Shown: piece by piece, positions 53,491-61,927 of the stretch
Layout: every line of letters starts with the position of its first letter
Numbering within the stretch: the first letter of the stretch is position 1
NCBI RefSeq assembly: GCF_000512735.1
Contig: NZ_CP007028.1
Span: forward strand, 1,240,001 to 1,304,000
Reading direction: 5' to 3'
DNA length: 64,000 bases
Origin: Thermocrinis ruber
GTDB lineage: Bacteria; Aquificota; Aquificia; Aquificales; Aquificaceae
Program-made: the position numbers and the translations under genes
Notes under the pieces: generated by a model
Seen by the model: only the letters and a program-made list of their open reading frames with translations
The model's database searches: none
What the model was told of the DNA's origin: nothing

Positions 53491-54984
53491 TTAAAAATAT
53501 AAGCAAACACCAAACTGAGAGAAGTTCTTCTTTCTTTTCGTGTCTAACATAAACTTAAAGAGTCTCGATTCGGAGCCTTTATACAGTTCAAAGGTTTTCA
53601 AAGGTGTACAGCGGTCAAAAGAACTAAGCTCAAAGACCACTATTGAACCTTTCTCGGGCGCTTGATCCCTTATGATCTTTCTCTTTGCATAAAAAGGTAG
53701 ATTATGGTTAAAGTGTCCCACCTGATAGGTTTTTAGCTCGCCCTTTGGGTCCAACTCCCTTATGAAACTTCCCAGTTCTCTGTAATGCCTGTACCCTTCT
53801 AAGTAAGGAAGGACAGCCCCCAAAAGGAAAAGGTAAAAGACTACCGTACCAAACAGAGGTGCAAGCTTTCTTTCAAAGAGTAGTGCTAAAGGAGGCACCA
53901 AGGAGAGTAAAGCCCAACCCTTGGCAAGGTCAAAGTAAAATACACCCAAAAGGATCACCAACGAAAAGAGAGAACACACAAAGACCGCCCAAAATCTTTT
54001 TAACCTTTCCCAGGGACCTTCCATCAAAAAGTGGGCGGTAATTACTGCCATGGCAGGATAGGCAGGCATCACATAAACGGGAATTTTTTGCTTTATCAGG
54101 CTAAAGACCAGAAAAAAAGAAAGGGTCCAAACAACCGCAAACCTCAGTTCCTTTCTTAAAAGAGCCCAAATCAAGGCAGGAAAGAACAGCACAGAGTAGG
54201 GCAAAAAGCTAACCAGTGTATCCAAAAGATAAAAATAGATAGGGTCTTCTCCTGCGTAAATCCTTTTAAAGTTTTCTGAGAAGAAAACATTCAAAAAATC
54301 CCTTCCGTTAACCCAAGTTTGGTATATGTGCCACCAAAGACCCAAAAGTAGGGCAAAGGGCGTTAAAAGATAATACTTTTTGTTTAGAATTTCCCTCCGG
54401 TCCTCTAAAAGAAGGAAAATAAAAATAATCAACGCTGGCATTACAAAGGCTACTGGACCCTTTACCAACATGCCAAGGGAAGAAGAAAGAAAGGCAAAGA
54501 CCAAAAGGGATGTGTTTTTTGTTATGTAATAACCATACCACAGGGTCAGAGTAAGGGCAATGAAAAAGGCTAAAGGCACCTCCGGAGATGCGTAATGGGC
54601 GTTAGCAAAAAACTGCAAAGAGAGAACCACAACAAGAAAGGAAAGCAGGGCGGTTTTAAGGTTTTTTGTTAAAAGCCATGCCAAAATGCCAGACAAAAGC
54701 CCAGTGCAAAGCCCCAAAAGGGCATGAAAGAACCTCAGGGCAAACTCGTTGACACCAAAGATATAAAAGCCCAAGCTAACCAACCAATAGGTCAAAGGAG
54801 GCTTTTCTAACCTCAGCTCCCCGTTGTATATGGGCGTTATAAAGTCCTTTGTCTCTAACATACGCCTGCTTGCGTCCGCATAAAAGGCTTCGTTGGGTTG
54901 CCAAACCTGAAAGGCACCAAGGTTGAAAAAGTAAATCAAAAGAGAGAGAAGGATCAGAGGGTAGATAGCCATCCTATATATCAT
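53491..54984 (-). CDS. GT39 (ArnT-like) polyprenyl-phosphate glycosyltransferase
   Basis: 497-aa membrane protein with about 12 helices. The periplasmic catalytic loop follows helix 1: WQPNEAFYADASRRMLETKDFITPIYNG with the catalytic Glu/Asp and LRLEKPPLTYWLVSLGFYIFG. LVKGPVAFVMPALI and KQKIPVYVMPAYPAMAV are typical of ArnT/PMT relatives that modify lipid A or proteins. Acceptor and sugar are unknown. Start ATG 54984 or Met5; divergent from accD. Confidence 0.85.
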   Translation of the reverse strand: MIYRMAIYPLILLSLLIYFFNLGAFQVWQPNEAFYADASRRMLETKDFITPIYNGELRLEKPPLTYWLVSLGFYIFGVNEFALRFFHALLGLCTGLLSGILAWLLTKNLKTALLSFLVVVLSLQFFANAHYASPEVPLAFFIALTLTLWYGYYITKNTSLLVFAFLSSSLGMLVKGPVAFVMPALIIFIFLLLEDRREILNKKYYLLTPFALLLGLWWHIYQTWVNGRDFLNVFFSENFKRIYAGEDPIYFYLLDTLVSFLPYSVLFFPALIWALLRKELRFAVVWTLSFFLVFSLIKQKIPVYVMPAYPAMAVITAHFLMEGPWERLKRFWAVFVCSLFSLVILLGVFYFDLAKGWALLSLVPPLALLFERKLAPLFGTVVFYLFLLGAVLPYLEGYRHYRELGSFIRELDPKGELKTYQVGHFNHNLPFYAKRKIIRDQAPEKGSIVVFELSSFDRCTPLKTFELYKGSESRLFKFMLDTKRKKNFSQFGVCLYF

Positions 54985-55018
54985 AAACCTAAACTTCCCT
55001 TAAAATTTATTCTTGCAG

Positions 55019-55855
55019 ATGGGCTTTTTAGATAGGTTTAAGAAAAAGGATCAAGAGAAAGAGGCACTATGGACCAAATGTCCCTCTTGCAAGTCCATAC
55101 TCTATGTGCCAGAGCTAAAGGAGAACCTAAATGTTTGTCCTAAGTGCAACTATCACTTCCCCATGGGTTCAATGGAAAGGGTCAAGTCCATACTCACCGA
55201 TTATTCTGTGCTCTTTGAAAACATTCTTCCCACGGACCCTCTGAAATTTAAAGACAACAAACCATACAAAGAAAGGCTCAGCCAAGCCCAAAAGGAAACA
55301 AACCTCACAGAGGCTATCGTAGTTGCCCGTGGAAAGTTAAAGGATATAGAGATAATCCTCTGCGCGATGGATTTTAACTTTATAGGTGGCAGTATGGGCT
55401 CGGTGGTGGGCGAAAGATTTTACAGGGCATGTATGCTAAGCGCAGAGCAAAAGATACCCCTCTTTGCTGTCATAACCTCCGGTGGTGCAAGGATGCAGGA
55501 AGGCATACTTTCCCTTATGCAGATGGCAAAGACCTCCATCGGAGTAGGCTTTTTGAAGGAAAGGAGAGTACCCTACATAACCCTTCTAACGAATCCCACC
55601 ATGGGTGGAGTATCTGCCAGCTTTGCCTTCCTCGGAGATATTATCATGGCAGAGCCGGGTGCTTTAATAGGCTTTGCGGGACCTCGGGTAATAGAGCAGA
55701 CCATAAAGCAACAGCTTCCAGAGGGTTTTCAGACTGCAGAGTTTTTGCTTGAAAAGGGTATGATAGACATGATCGTGCATAGAAAGGATATAAAAGATAC
55801 AGTCTATAAACTCCTTAAGATAGCCACCTACAGGAAAGGATGCCATGCTGTATGA
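55019..55855 (+). CDS. accD: Acetyl-CoA carboxylase carboxyltransferase subunit beta
   Basis: Forms malonyl-CoA together with AccA. 278 aa. N-terminal zinc ribbon Cys pairs in TKCPSCKSILY and NVCPKCNYHF (about 21-43), then the crotonase-fold domain with TSGGARMQEG and TNPTMGGVSASFA. The frame opens at TTG 55013, but ATG 55019, 12 nt after TAAAAT (55001-55006), is preferred. The 3' end overlaps scpA by 11 nt. accA is not in the window. Confidence 0.95.
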   Translation: MGFLDRFKKKDQEKEALWTKCPSCKSILYVPELKENLNVCPKCNYHFPMGSMERVKSILTDYSVLFENILPTDPLKFKDNKPYKERLSQAQKETNLTEAIVVARGKLKDIEIILCAMDFNFIGGSMGSVVGERFYRACMLSAEQKIPLFAVITSGGARMQEGILSLMQMAKTSIGVGFLKERRVPYITLLTNPTMGGVSASFAFLGDIIMAEPGALIGFAGPRVIEQTIKQQLPEGFQTAEFLLEKGMIDMIVHRKDIKDTVYKLLKIATYRKGCHAV

Positions 55856-56453
55856 AGAAGAGCACCCCTTTGCCATAGCCTACCGGTTGGTGGAGGAAGG
55901 GAAGTTGGACCCTTGGAATGTGGATATAGCACAGCTTGCAAACCTGTACATTCAAGAAATAAGAAAAATGGAACTTCTTGACCTACGGGTTCCCGCAAGG
56001 GCGCTCTCTGCGGCGGTCTTTCTGCTAAAAAAACAGGTGGAAGTTCTCTTTCCAGAACCCAAAAAGAGGAGGGAGAGAAAATATACCCTGGCAGAAATCG
56101 TTCAAATGTTTGAAGAGGAGTCAACAGAACAAGCACAGCACGATAACCAAACAGACACCAATGAAATTGTGGAGGAACAGATAAAAACCATAAAAAGAAA
56201 GCTACAGGCTTACAAGAGGGAAGTAAAGAAAAAAGGGAAAAAAATACCCATACATGTATCAAAGTTTGAAGATGCCCTAAGGGAGATTGAAGAACTAATA
56301 ATGAAAGGTATCAGGAAATTTTCCTTTTTGGGCTTTGTGGCAAACAGAAATCCGGTTCCCTACCTTATGGGTCTGATGACCCTGTACCAAGAGGGTAGAG
56401 TGGATGCCTACCAAAGAGAGCCATACTCAGACATTGAGGTGGAAGTGCTATGA
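55845..56453 (+). CDS. scpA: Segregation and condensation protein A
   Basis: Kleisin subunit of the bacterial SMC condensin. 202 aa, slightly short. N-terminal GKLDPWNVDIAQLANLYIQE and LRVPARALSAAVFLLKKQVEVL are the kleisin SMC-binding helices, and the C-terminal winged helix is SFLGFVANRNPVPYLMGLMTLYQEGRVD...YSDIEVEVL. scpB is not adjacent. ATGA overlap with the next gene. Confidence 0.92.
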   Translation: MLYEEEHPFAIAYRLVEEGKLDPWNVDIAQLANLYIQEIRKMELLDLRVPARALSAAVFLLKKQVEVLFPEPKKRRERKYTLAEIVQMFEEESTEQAQHDNQTDTNEIVEEQIKTIKRKLQAYKREVKKKGKKIPIHVSKFEDALREIEELIMKGIRKFSFLGFVANRNPVPYLMGLMTLYQEGRVDAYQREPYSDIEVEVL

Positions 56454-57103
56454 AGCATAAACAAATTATCGCCGACGTTTTTTCTTCGGTTAGCAGGCAT
56501 TACGACACTTTTTTGAACCTTATAACCTTTAGAAGGATCAAAGATTGGCAGAGGGCCATGTTGAAAGAAGTTGAAGGAGCAAAGACTCTTTTGGATGTGG
56601 GCACGGGAACAGGAGAGGTGCTTTTGCAAGCAGACCCTCAAGCCATGAGGGTAGGTATCGACCTTTCCTTAGGTATGTTAAAGGTTGCACGCAAAAAGTG
56701 TCCCAATTGCGGTTTTGTTCTTGCAGATGCGGAAAACGTGCCCTTTAAAACCTCATCCTTTGACGCCATTACCCTATCTTTGGTATACAGACATCTCTAT
56801 AACAGGGATCAGTTTTTGAAGGAAGCCCGAAGGGTTCTAAAGCCCGAAGGAAGATTGGCAATTCTTGACATAAACAAGTTTTGGCTCACTCCCCTTTTGG
56901 TTTTTCTTATGAAGTTTCCCATAAAACCTTTGGGTCTTATGCTCTTCGGCAGGGATAAGTGGGAATTTTTTATACACTCATTGGAAAACAGTTTGAGTGA
57001 AGAAGAACTAAAAAGGGAGCTTGAATCCAACGGCTTTAAAGTGATAAAAACACAAAAAAGACTATTTGGTATAGTCTATATCGTCTCCGCCCAAAGGATT
57101 TAG
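56450..57103 (+). CDS. Class I SAM methyltransferase, UbiE/MenG-like
   Basis: 217 aa. [19 protein letters not shown] (N-terminal UbiE signature), the SAM loop [36 protein letters not shown] and [17 protein letters not shown] match C-methylases of quinone biosynthesis. Aquificales use menathioquinone/methionaquinone-type quinones, so a demethylmenaquinone-type substrate is plausible but inferred. Its stop overlaps the convergent rpmA stop by 4 nt. Confidence 0.82.
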   Translation: MKHKQIIADVFSSVSRHYDTFLNLITFRRIKDWQRAMLKEVEGAKTLLDVGTGTGEVLLQADPQAMRVGIDLSLGMLKVARKKCPNCGFVLADAENVPFKTSSFDAITLSLVYRHLYNRDQFLKEARRVLKPEGRLAILDINKFWLTPLLVFLMKFPIKPLGLMLFGRDKWEFFIHSLENSLSEEELKRELESNGFKVIKTQKRLFGIVYIVSAQRI

Positions 57104-57354
57104 GTTATTGGAATAACGCTAACGAACTTTTTGTTCCTTCTTGTTTCAAACTTTACCACACCATCCACCAAAGCAAACAGGGTAAAGTCAGAACCCATAC
57201 CCACATTCTTGCCCGGGTAGATTTTAGTACCCCTTTGCCTTACCAGTATGTTTCCTGCGCGAACTATCTGCCCGTCAAACCTCTTTACACCTAACCTTTT
57301 CGAATGACTATCTCTACCGTTTTTCGTTGAACCACCGCTTGCCTTGGACGCCAT
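57100..57354 (-). CDS. rpmA: 50S ribosomal protein L27
   Basis: 84 aa. The basic N-terminal arm [16 protein letters not shown] reaching the peptidyl-transferase centre and [20 protein letters not shown] are diagnostic. Downstream of rplU by 3 nt with a GGAGGTG site in the rplU end, the usual L21-L27 order. Confidence 0.97.
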   Translation of the reverse strand: MASKASGGSTKNGRDSHSKRLGVKRFDGQIVRAGNILVRQRGTKIYPGKNVGMGSDFTLFALVDGVVKFETRRNKKFVSVIPIT

Positions 57355-57357
57355 CTT

Positions 57358-57657
57358 TCACACCTCCTGTATTTCTTTTATTATAATCTCCGTGTAGGGC
57401 TGTCTATGTCCTCTCCATCTCTTGTAATTCTTCTTAGCCCTAAATTTAAAGACGATAACCTTCTTGTGCTTTCCGTGACGTAAAACCTCCGCTATAACCT
57501 TTCCTTTTTGAAGGACAACTTCGCCGTTTTCCTTTCTTACTAAAACAGGCTTAAACTCCACAAGCTCTCCCTCATTTAAATTCAACTTTTCAACCTTTAA
57601 CTTATCACCAGGGCTTACCATATATTGCTTTCCGCCTGTTTCTATGATAGCGTACAT
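57358..57657 (-). CDS. rplU: 50S ribosomal protein L21
   Basis: 99 aa from ATG 57657 (MYAIIETGGKQYMVSPGD). The frame has another ATG 6 nt earlier; GGAGG upstream is compatible with either. The C-terminal FRAKKNYKRWRGHRQPYTEI is the rRNA-binding signature. Confidence 0.97.
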   Translation of the reverse strand: MYAIIETGGKQYMVSPGDKLKVEKLNLNEGELVEFKPVLVRKENGEVVLQKGKVIAEVLRHGKHKKVIVFKFRAKKNYKRWRGHRQPYTEIIIKEIQEV

Positions 57658-57674
57658 GTACATTCCTCCAATTT

Positions 57675-57694
57675 AAAAAGGGGGCTATGCCCCC
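57675..57694 (-). terminator. Terminator after the Gln-rich lipoprotein gene
   Basis: On the minus strand GGGGGC-ATA-GCCCCC followed by TTTTT, 15 nt past the stop at 57710 and just before rplU, insulating the ribosomal genes from the strong lipoprotein promoter. Confidence 0.85.
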
Positions 57695-57709
57695 CACAGG
57701 TTTTAATGC

Positions 57710-57949
57710 TTACTTCTTTTCGCCTGCAGGTTGTTGTTGTTCACCAGCGGGTTGTTGCTGTTGTTGTTCGCCGGCAGGTTGTTGTTGCTGTTGTTGCTGT
57801 TGCTCGCCAGCAGGTTGTTGCTGCTCTTGAGCAGGCTGCTGTTGTTCAGCGGGCTTTTGCTCTCCTGCAGGCTGTTCCGCAGGCTTTTGCTGGCAGGATA
57901 CAGCAAACAGAGCTATGCTTGCTACTCCAAGTAGCAGTAACTTTCTCAT
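57710..57949 (-). CDS. Gln/Pro/Ala/Gly/Glu-repeat lipoprotein-like protein (79 aa)
   Basis: MRKLLLLGVASIALFAVSC-QQKP is a lipoprotein-type signal (AVSC lipobox). The mature part is built of PAGEQ and PAEQ units separated by Gln runs of two to eight, with no other residues after position 25 except Lys near the start and end. It would be an extended, tethered surface or periplasmic peptide. A strong AGGAGG site and TTGACA-N18-TATAAT promoter suggest high expression. It resembles the 15.3-kb exported protein in style and terminator. Repeat number probably varies by slippage. Confidence 0.78.
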   Translation of the reverse strand: MRKLLLLGVASIALFAVSCQQKPAEQPAGEQKPAEQQQPAQEQQQPAGEQQQQQQQQPAGEQQQQQPAGEQQQPAGEKK

Positions 57950-57980
57950 TTCATCTACCTCCTAATGAGTTTTGTTCTTA

Positions 57981-58010
57981 ATTATATAGTAATATTCAAA
58001 GGGCTGTCAA
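57981..58010 (-). promoter_or_regulatory. Consensus promoter of the Gln-rich lipoprotein gene
   Basis: TTGACA (58010-58005), 18-nt spacer, TATAAT (57986-57981) on the minus strand; leader of about 25 nt with AGGAGGT. Confidence 0.85.
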
Positions 58011-58072
58011 GTTTTTTATAAACTACATCGCACATGATAGAATACTTGTAACAAAAGCACAGGGATGAAAAA

Positions 58073-59077
58073 ATGCTAGTTTATGTTTTTGAAACCAAGG
58101 AGTGGGAAAGAAGGTATCTTACAGAAGTAGTAAAGGACATTGAACTGAAATTTTCGGAAGACAGGCTTAACAAGGACACAGTGCATAAATACAAGGATGC
58201 GGAAGCGGTGATTGTGTTTGTAGATTCACGAGTGGACAGGGAGGTTATAGACCAACTTCCAAGGCTCAGGCTTATTATTACAAGGAGCACAGGCTATGAC
58301 CACATAGATGTAAGGTATGCAATGGATAGTGGCATTGTAGTTTGTAATGTGCCCGACTATGCATCCATCACAGTGGCAGAATACACAATAGCCCTTATGC
58401 TTGCCCTTTCAAGAAAGCTGAAGGAGACAGTGCAGAGAACTTCAAGGGGGACTTTTTCTCGGGAAGGGTTATCTGGCTTTGACCTTTCTGGTAAAACCTT
58501 AGGAGTTATTGGAACAGGTAGGATAGGGAAGTATGTTGTAAAACTCGCCCATGCCTTTGATATGAGAATCTTTGCCTACGACCTTGTGGAGGATGAAAGC
58601 CTGGTGAGAAACTATCATGTGGAGTATGTGGAGCTTGAGAGGCTTTTGAAGGAGTCAGACATAATAACCATCCATGTGCCGTACACTCCTCAAACCCATC
58701 ACCTTATAAATGCGAGTAATATAGACCTTCTTAAACCCACAGCTATGCTAATAAACACCGCCAGGGGTCCTGTGGTGGAAACAAAAGCTTTGGTTAAGGC
58801 TCTGAAGGAGGGGAAACTACTTGGGGGCGTTGCCTTGGATGTTTTTGAAGGAGAAGAAGCCCTCATAGAGGATGCTTATCTGGATAGAAGTTTTTCTTCA
58901 GAAACTTTGCAAAATTCTCTCTTGGTTTCCTATCTTGCCAAGCAAGAAAGAGTTATAGTCACACCCCATAATGCATACAACACTAGGGATGCCCTCTTTA
59001 GAATGCTTAGCACTGTTGTAGAAAACCTAAGGGCTTTTTTGGAAGGGAAACCCAAGAATGTGGTCCATGATCATTGA
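58073..59077 (+). CDS. D-2-hydroxyacid dehydrogenase (NAD-dependent)
   Basis: 334 aa. The Rossmann motif LGVIGTGRIGKYVVKLAHAF (about 143-162) and the catalytic Arg (NTARGPVVE), Glu (DVFEGEEA) and His (VTPHNAYNTRDA) are all present. Closest in character to D-lactate dehydrogenases; 3-phosphoglycerate dehydrogenase is less likely because the ACT domain is missing. No clear ribosome-binding site (AGGGATGA). A possible TAGAAT lies at 58039-58044. Confidence 0.88.
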   Translation: MLVYVFETKEWERRYLTEVVKDIELKFSEDRLNKDTVHKYKDAEAVIVFVDSRVDREVIDQLPRLRLIITRSTGYDHIDVRYAMDSGIVVCNVPDYASITVAEYTIALMLALSRKLKETVQRTSRGTFSREGLSGFDLSGKTLGVIGTGRIGKYVVKLAHAFDMRIFAYDLVEDESLVRNYHVEYVELERLLKESDIITIHVPYTPQTHHLINASNIDLLKPTAMLINTARGPVVETKALVKALKEGKLLGGVALDVFEGEEALIEDAYLDRSFSSETLQNSLLVSYLAKQERVIVTPHNAYNTRDALFRMLSTVVENLRAFLEGKPKNVVHDH

Positions 59078-59101
59078 AGGATTTTTCCAGCTTTTCTGGA
59101 T

Positions 59102-59130
59102 TTCTCACTTTAAGTTTTTTAGGATATAAT
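59102..59130 (+). promoter_or_regulatory. Promoter of the gltD-like gene
   Basis: TTCTCA (59102-59107, 4 of 6), 17-nt spacer, TATAAT (59125-59130), 9 nt before ATG 59140; leaderless mRNA predicted. Confidence 0.6.
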
Positions 59131-59139
59131 TACACTACA

Positions 59140-60561
59140 ATGCCCATAAAAATCCGCTACGAGGATAGAAACCATGAACCCCTGCTAGCACCACAGGAGA
59201 GGGTAAAGACCTTCAGGGAGTATGCCCTTGGGTATTCGGTCTCCCTTGCCTTGGACGAGGCAAAAAGATGTCTGCTATGCAAGGATGCGGACCAAAGGTG
59301 CATAAAGGCTTGTCCCGCTGGCATTGATATACCGGGATTTATAAAAAAGCTCTCGGAAGGGGACCTCTTTGGTGCTTACAGGGTTATAGTACAGTCTAAT
59401 CCTTTTCCCTCTGTGTGTGGTAGGGTGTGTCCCCAAGAGAAGCAGTGTGAGGGCTCTTGCATACTGTACTACGATACGGTAAGAAACAGAAAAAACAAAG
59501 GCTTGCCCGTTAGCATAGGAGCCTTGGAGAAGTTTGTGGGGGACTTTGTGCGTATCTCGGGGGTTCAGTTGGAGCAAAGGGCAGAACCCACCGGAAAGCG
59601 GGTTGCGGTGGTGGGTGCTGGTCCCAGTGGTTTGGCCTGTGCATACGAACTTTCTATACTTGGACACAGCGTGGATGTTTATGAAGCCCTTCCAAAGGCT
59701 GGTGGAGTTATGACTTATGGCATACCTACTGCAAGACTGGACAGGAGTATATTAGACTGGGAAGTGGAAAGACTCAAAAGACTTGGAGTACGTTTCTTTT
59801 TTGGATGGGTTGTGGGCAGGACTGTTAAGTTAGAGGAGCTTTTGGAAAAATACGATGCGGTGTTTTTGGGAGTTGGTGCGGGAAGGGGAAGCCTTGGTAT
59901 AAAGGGAGACCACCTAAAGGGCGTCTATTCTGCTATTGAGGTCTTAACTCGGGTGGGTCTGCTAAAGGCAAACGAGTTTCCTCACTCTGGCACGCCGGTA
60001 AAACTCGGTAAGCGCACTGCCATAATAGGTGGAGGCTTTACTGCGGTAGATTGTGCCATAACCGCCCTAAGGCTTGGTGTAGAGACTCACGTGCTATACA
60101 GAAGGACACGGGAGACATCCTCCGCAAGGGATGAAGAGTGGGACCATATAGCCCAAGAAGGTGCCATTTTACATTGGCTTACTCAACCGGTGGAAATTTT
60201 AGGCGATGAAGAAGGAAAGGTAGTGGGTGTTAAGTGTATAAAGATGCAACTTGGAGAACCAGACGAGAGCGGAAGACCAAAACCAGAACCAATTCCTGGC
60301 TCCGAACATATAATAGAATGCGATTCGGTGATCTTTGCCATAGGACAAAAGGCAAACCCAGTAGCCTACGGAGAGGTTAAGGGCTTGGAGCTAACTCCCT
60401 GGGGTACCGTCATGGTAGATGAAGAGTTTAGAACCAGCATAGAGGGCCTCTTTGCGGGCGGGGATGTGGTTAATGGGGGAGACACAGTGGTAAGGGCAAT
60501 AGCCCATGGCAGAAAAGCTGCAAAATCTATACACAAATACCTTATGGAGGTAAAGAAATGA
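59140..60561 (+). CDS. gltD: Glutamate synthase small subunit-like NAD(P)H oxidoreductase (GltD family)
   Basis: 473 aa. N-terminal Cys for two Fe-S clusters in AKRCLLCKDADQRCIKACPAG and SVCGRVCPQEKQCEGSC, then FAD motif VAVVGAGPSGLACAYEL (about 170), GVMTYGIPTARLD and NAD(P)-binding AIIGGGFTAVDCAITA. C-terminal LFAGGDVVNGGDTVVRAIAHGRKAAKSI. Either GOGAT beta subunit or a sulfide dehydrogenase/NfnB-like relative; gltB is not nearby. ATG 59140 is chosen over the open frame from 59074 because of the adjacent promoter. Confidence 0.9.
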   Translation: MPIKIRYEDRNHEPLLAPQERVKTFREYALGYSVSLALDEAKRCLLCKDADQRCIKACPAGIDIPGFIKKLSEGDLFGAYRVIVQSNPFPSVCGRVCPQEKQCEGSCILYYDTVRNRKNKGLPVSIGALEKFVGDFVRISGVQLEQRAEPTGKRVAVVGAGPSGLACAYELSILGHSVDVYEALPKAGGVMTYGIPTARLDRSILDWEVERLKRLGVRFFFGWVVGRTVKLEELLEKYDAVFLGVGAGRGSLGIKGDHLKGVYSAIEVLTRVGLLKANEFPHSGTPVKLGKRTAIIGGGFTAVDCAITALRLGVETHVLYRRTRETSSARDEEWDHIAQEGAILHWLTQPVEILGDEEGKVVGVKCIKMQLGEPDESGRPKPEPIPGSEHIIECDSVIFAIGQKANPVAYGEVKGLELTPWGTVMVDEEFRTSIEGLFAGGDVVNGGDTVVRAIAHGRKAAKSIHKYLMEVKK

Positions 60562-60986
60562 AAAAGGTAGCCATAATTCTTGCAGTGGTTTTGGCAGGCT
60601 TTTTTGTATTCAGGGCTTGCGGAACAAGCCCAGAGGAAGCCTCAGAGGGCACAGTAAAAGAGTTCATCTCTGCAATAAAGGACGGTGATGGCAAAGAAGC
60701 AGTAAAGCTACTCTATCCACCCTTCAGGGATGCCCTAGTGCAGGATGTAAAACTGCCCCTGCAACTTACAGAAATGAAGCCCTCCGAGATGCTTGCCTGT
60801 GTTTTAAGTTCTATGGGAGAAAACATTAAAAAGGTTAAGGTCTTGGATGTCAAAGCCATAGACGATAAGCATGGAGAAGTTATAGTCAAGGTAATAGACA
60901 AAAACGGAACGGAAAAGATACTGTCTTTTATCACCATAAAGGACGAGAAAAGGTGGAAGATCGCCAGCATATCCAATGTTAAATGA
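60558..60986 (+). CDS. Exported DUF4878-like small protein (142 aa)
   Basis: N-terminal signal/anchor MKKVAIILAVVLAGFFVFRAC with a Cys that could be lipidated, although the lipobox is poor (Phe-Arg-Ala-Cys). The remainder is an alpha+beta NTF2-like domain: GTVKEFISAIKDGDGKEAVKLL opens it and RWKIASISNV closes it. Linked by ATGA overlaps to gltD and the GT9 gene. Function unknown. Confidence 0.75.
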   Translation: MKKVAIILAVVLAGFFVFRACGTSPEEASEGTVKEFISAIKDGDGKEAVKLLYPPFRDALVQDVKLPLQLTEMKPSEMLACVLSSMGENIKKVKVLDVKAIDDKHGEVIVKVIDKNGTEKILSFITIKDEKRWKIASISNVK

Positions 60987-61927
60987 AAGTCCTTCTGTGG
61001 CAAACTGCCTACTTGGGGGATGTGGTCCTTGCCACATCCCTTCTTAGAATTCTAACAAAAAGGTTTCAGAAGGTCGGCTTTGTAGGCAGACCCTTCATAA
61101 AGGAACTGTTAAAGGGATACGATGTGGAGCTTATTCCATTCAACAAGGGATTTTTAGAGTCCTTCAGGATAAGAAAGACTATAAGATCATACGATGTGGT
61201 TCTTTCTGCCCACAGGTCTATGCGAACAGCCCTCATTCTTTACTTCTCTGGCATACCCTTAAGGGTAGGCTTTGACAAATCTGAGCTTGCCTTTTTGTAC
61301 ACCCACACAGTTCCCCACCGGTGGGGCATGCATGAGGTAGAAAGAAACGCACAGCTTTTGAAACCTTTGGGCATTGTCCCAGAACCGGAAGAACTCTATC
61401 CGAAACTTTTTGTGGAAGAGGAAGAGGTTAAAAGCGTAATGGGAAAATTCCAACTTCCTGAGGAGTACGTAGTATTATCTCCCTTTTCTAATTTTTTGCT
61501 AAAGGAGTGGGATATAAAGAATTGGTTAGAATTGGCTAAGGCTATAGGAAAAAAAGTAGTAGTGGTAGGCACGGGAAAGGATATGGAAAGGGCAAGGGTT
61601 TTTGATGCATACGCCATAAACTTGGTGGGTAAAACTTCTTTGAGGGAGCTTATGGCAGTTATTTCAAGGGCAAAGCTTGTGATCTCCTGCGATTCCTCCC
61701 CGGTTCATATAGCCAATGCTTTAGATGTGCCAGCTATAACCATTTACACCTCCACTTCCCCCATCTACGGCTTTTATCCCCTAAAGGGTGCGCACCTTAC
61801 TCCAGAGCTTGCCTGTTCTCCTTGTTCGCCCAATCCAAAAAAGTGCAAGACAGGAACCTACGACTGCGTAAGGGCAGTAAGCGTAGAAAAGGTCCTTTCC
61901 CTCTGCCAAACCCTTATCACAGACTGA
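60983..61927 (+). CDS. waaF: Family 9 glycosyltransferase (ADP-heptose:LPS heptosyltransferase-like)
   Basis: 314 aa, GT-B fold of LPS core heptosyltransferases: WQTAYLGDVVLATSLLRIL, YDVVLSAHRSMRTALILYFSG, SPFSNFLLKEWDIKNWLELA and the donor site ISCDSSPVHIANALDVPAITIY. A late Cys cluster (ACSPCSPNPKKCKTGTYDC) follows. WaaF versus WaaC cannot be decided. Its last 70 nt overlap the convergent ftsW gene. Confidence 0.87.
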   Translation: MKVLLWQTAYLGDVVLATSLLRILTKRFQKVGFVGRPFIKELLKGYDVELIPFNKGFLESFRIRKTIRSYDVVLSAHRSMRTALILYFSGIPLRVGFDKSELAFLYTHTVPHRWGMHEVERNAQLLKPLGIVPEPEELYPKLFVEEEEVKSVMGKFQLPEEYVVLSPFSNFLLKEWDIKNWLELAKAIGKKVVVVGTGKDMERARVFDAYAINLVGKTSLRELMAVISRAKLVISCDSSPVHIANALDVPAITIYTSTSPIYGFYPLKGAHLTPELACSPCSPNPKKCKTGTYDCVRAVSVEKVLSLCQTLITD

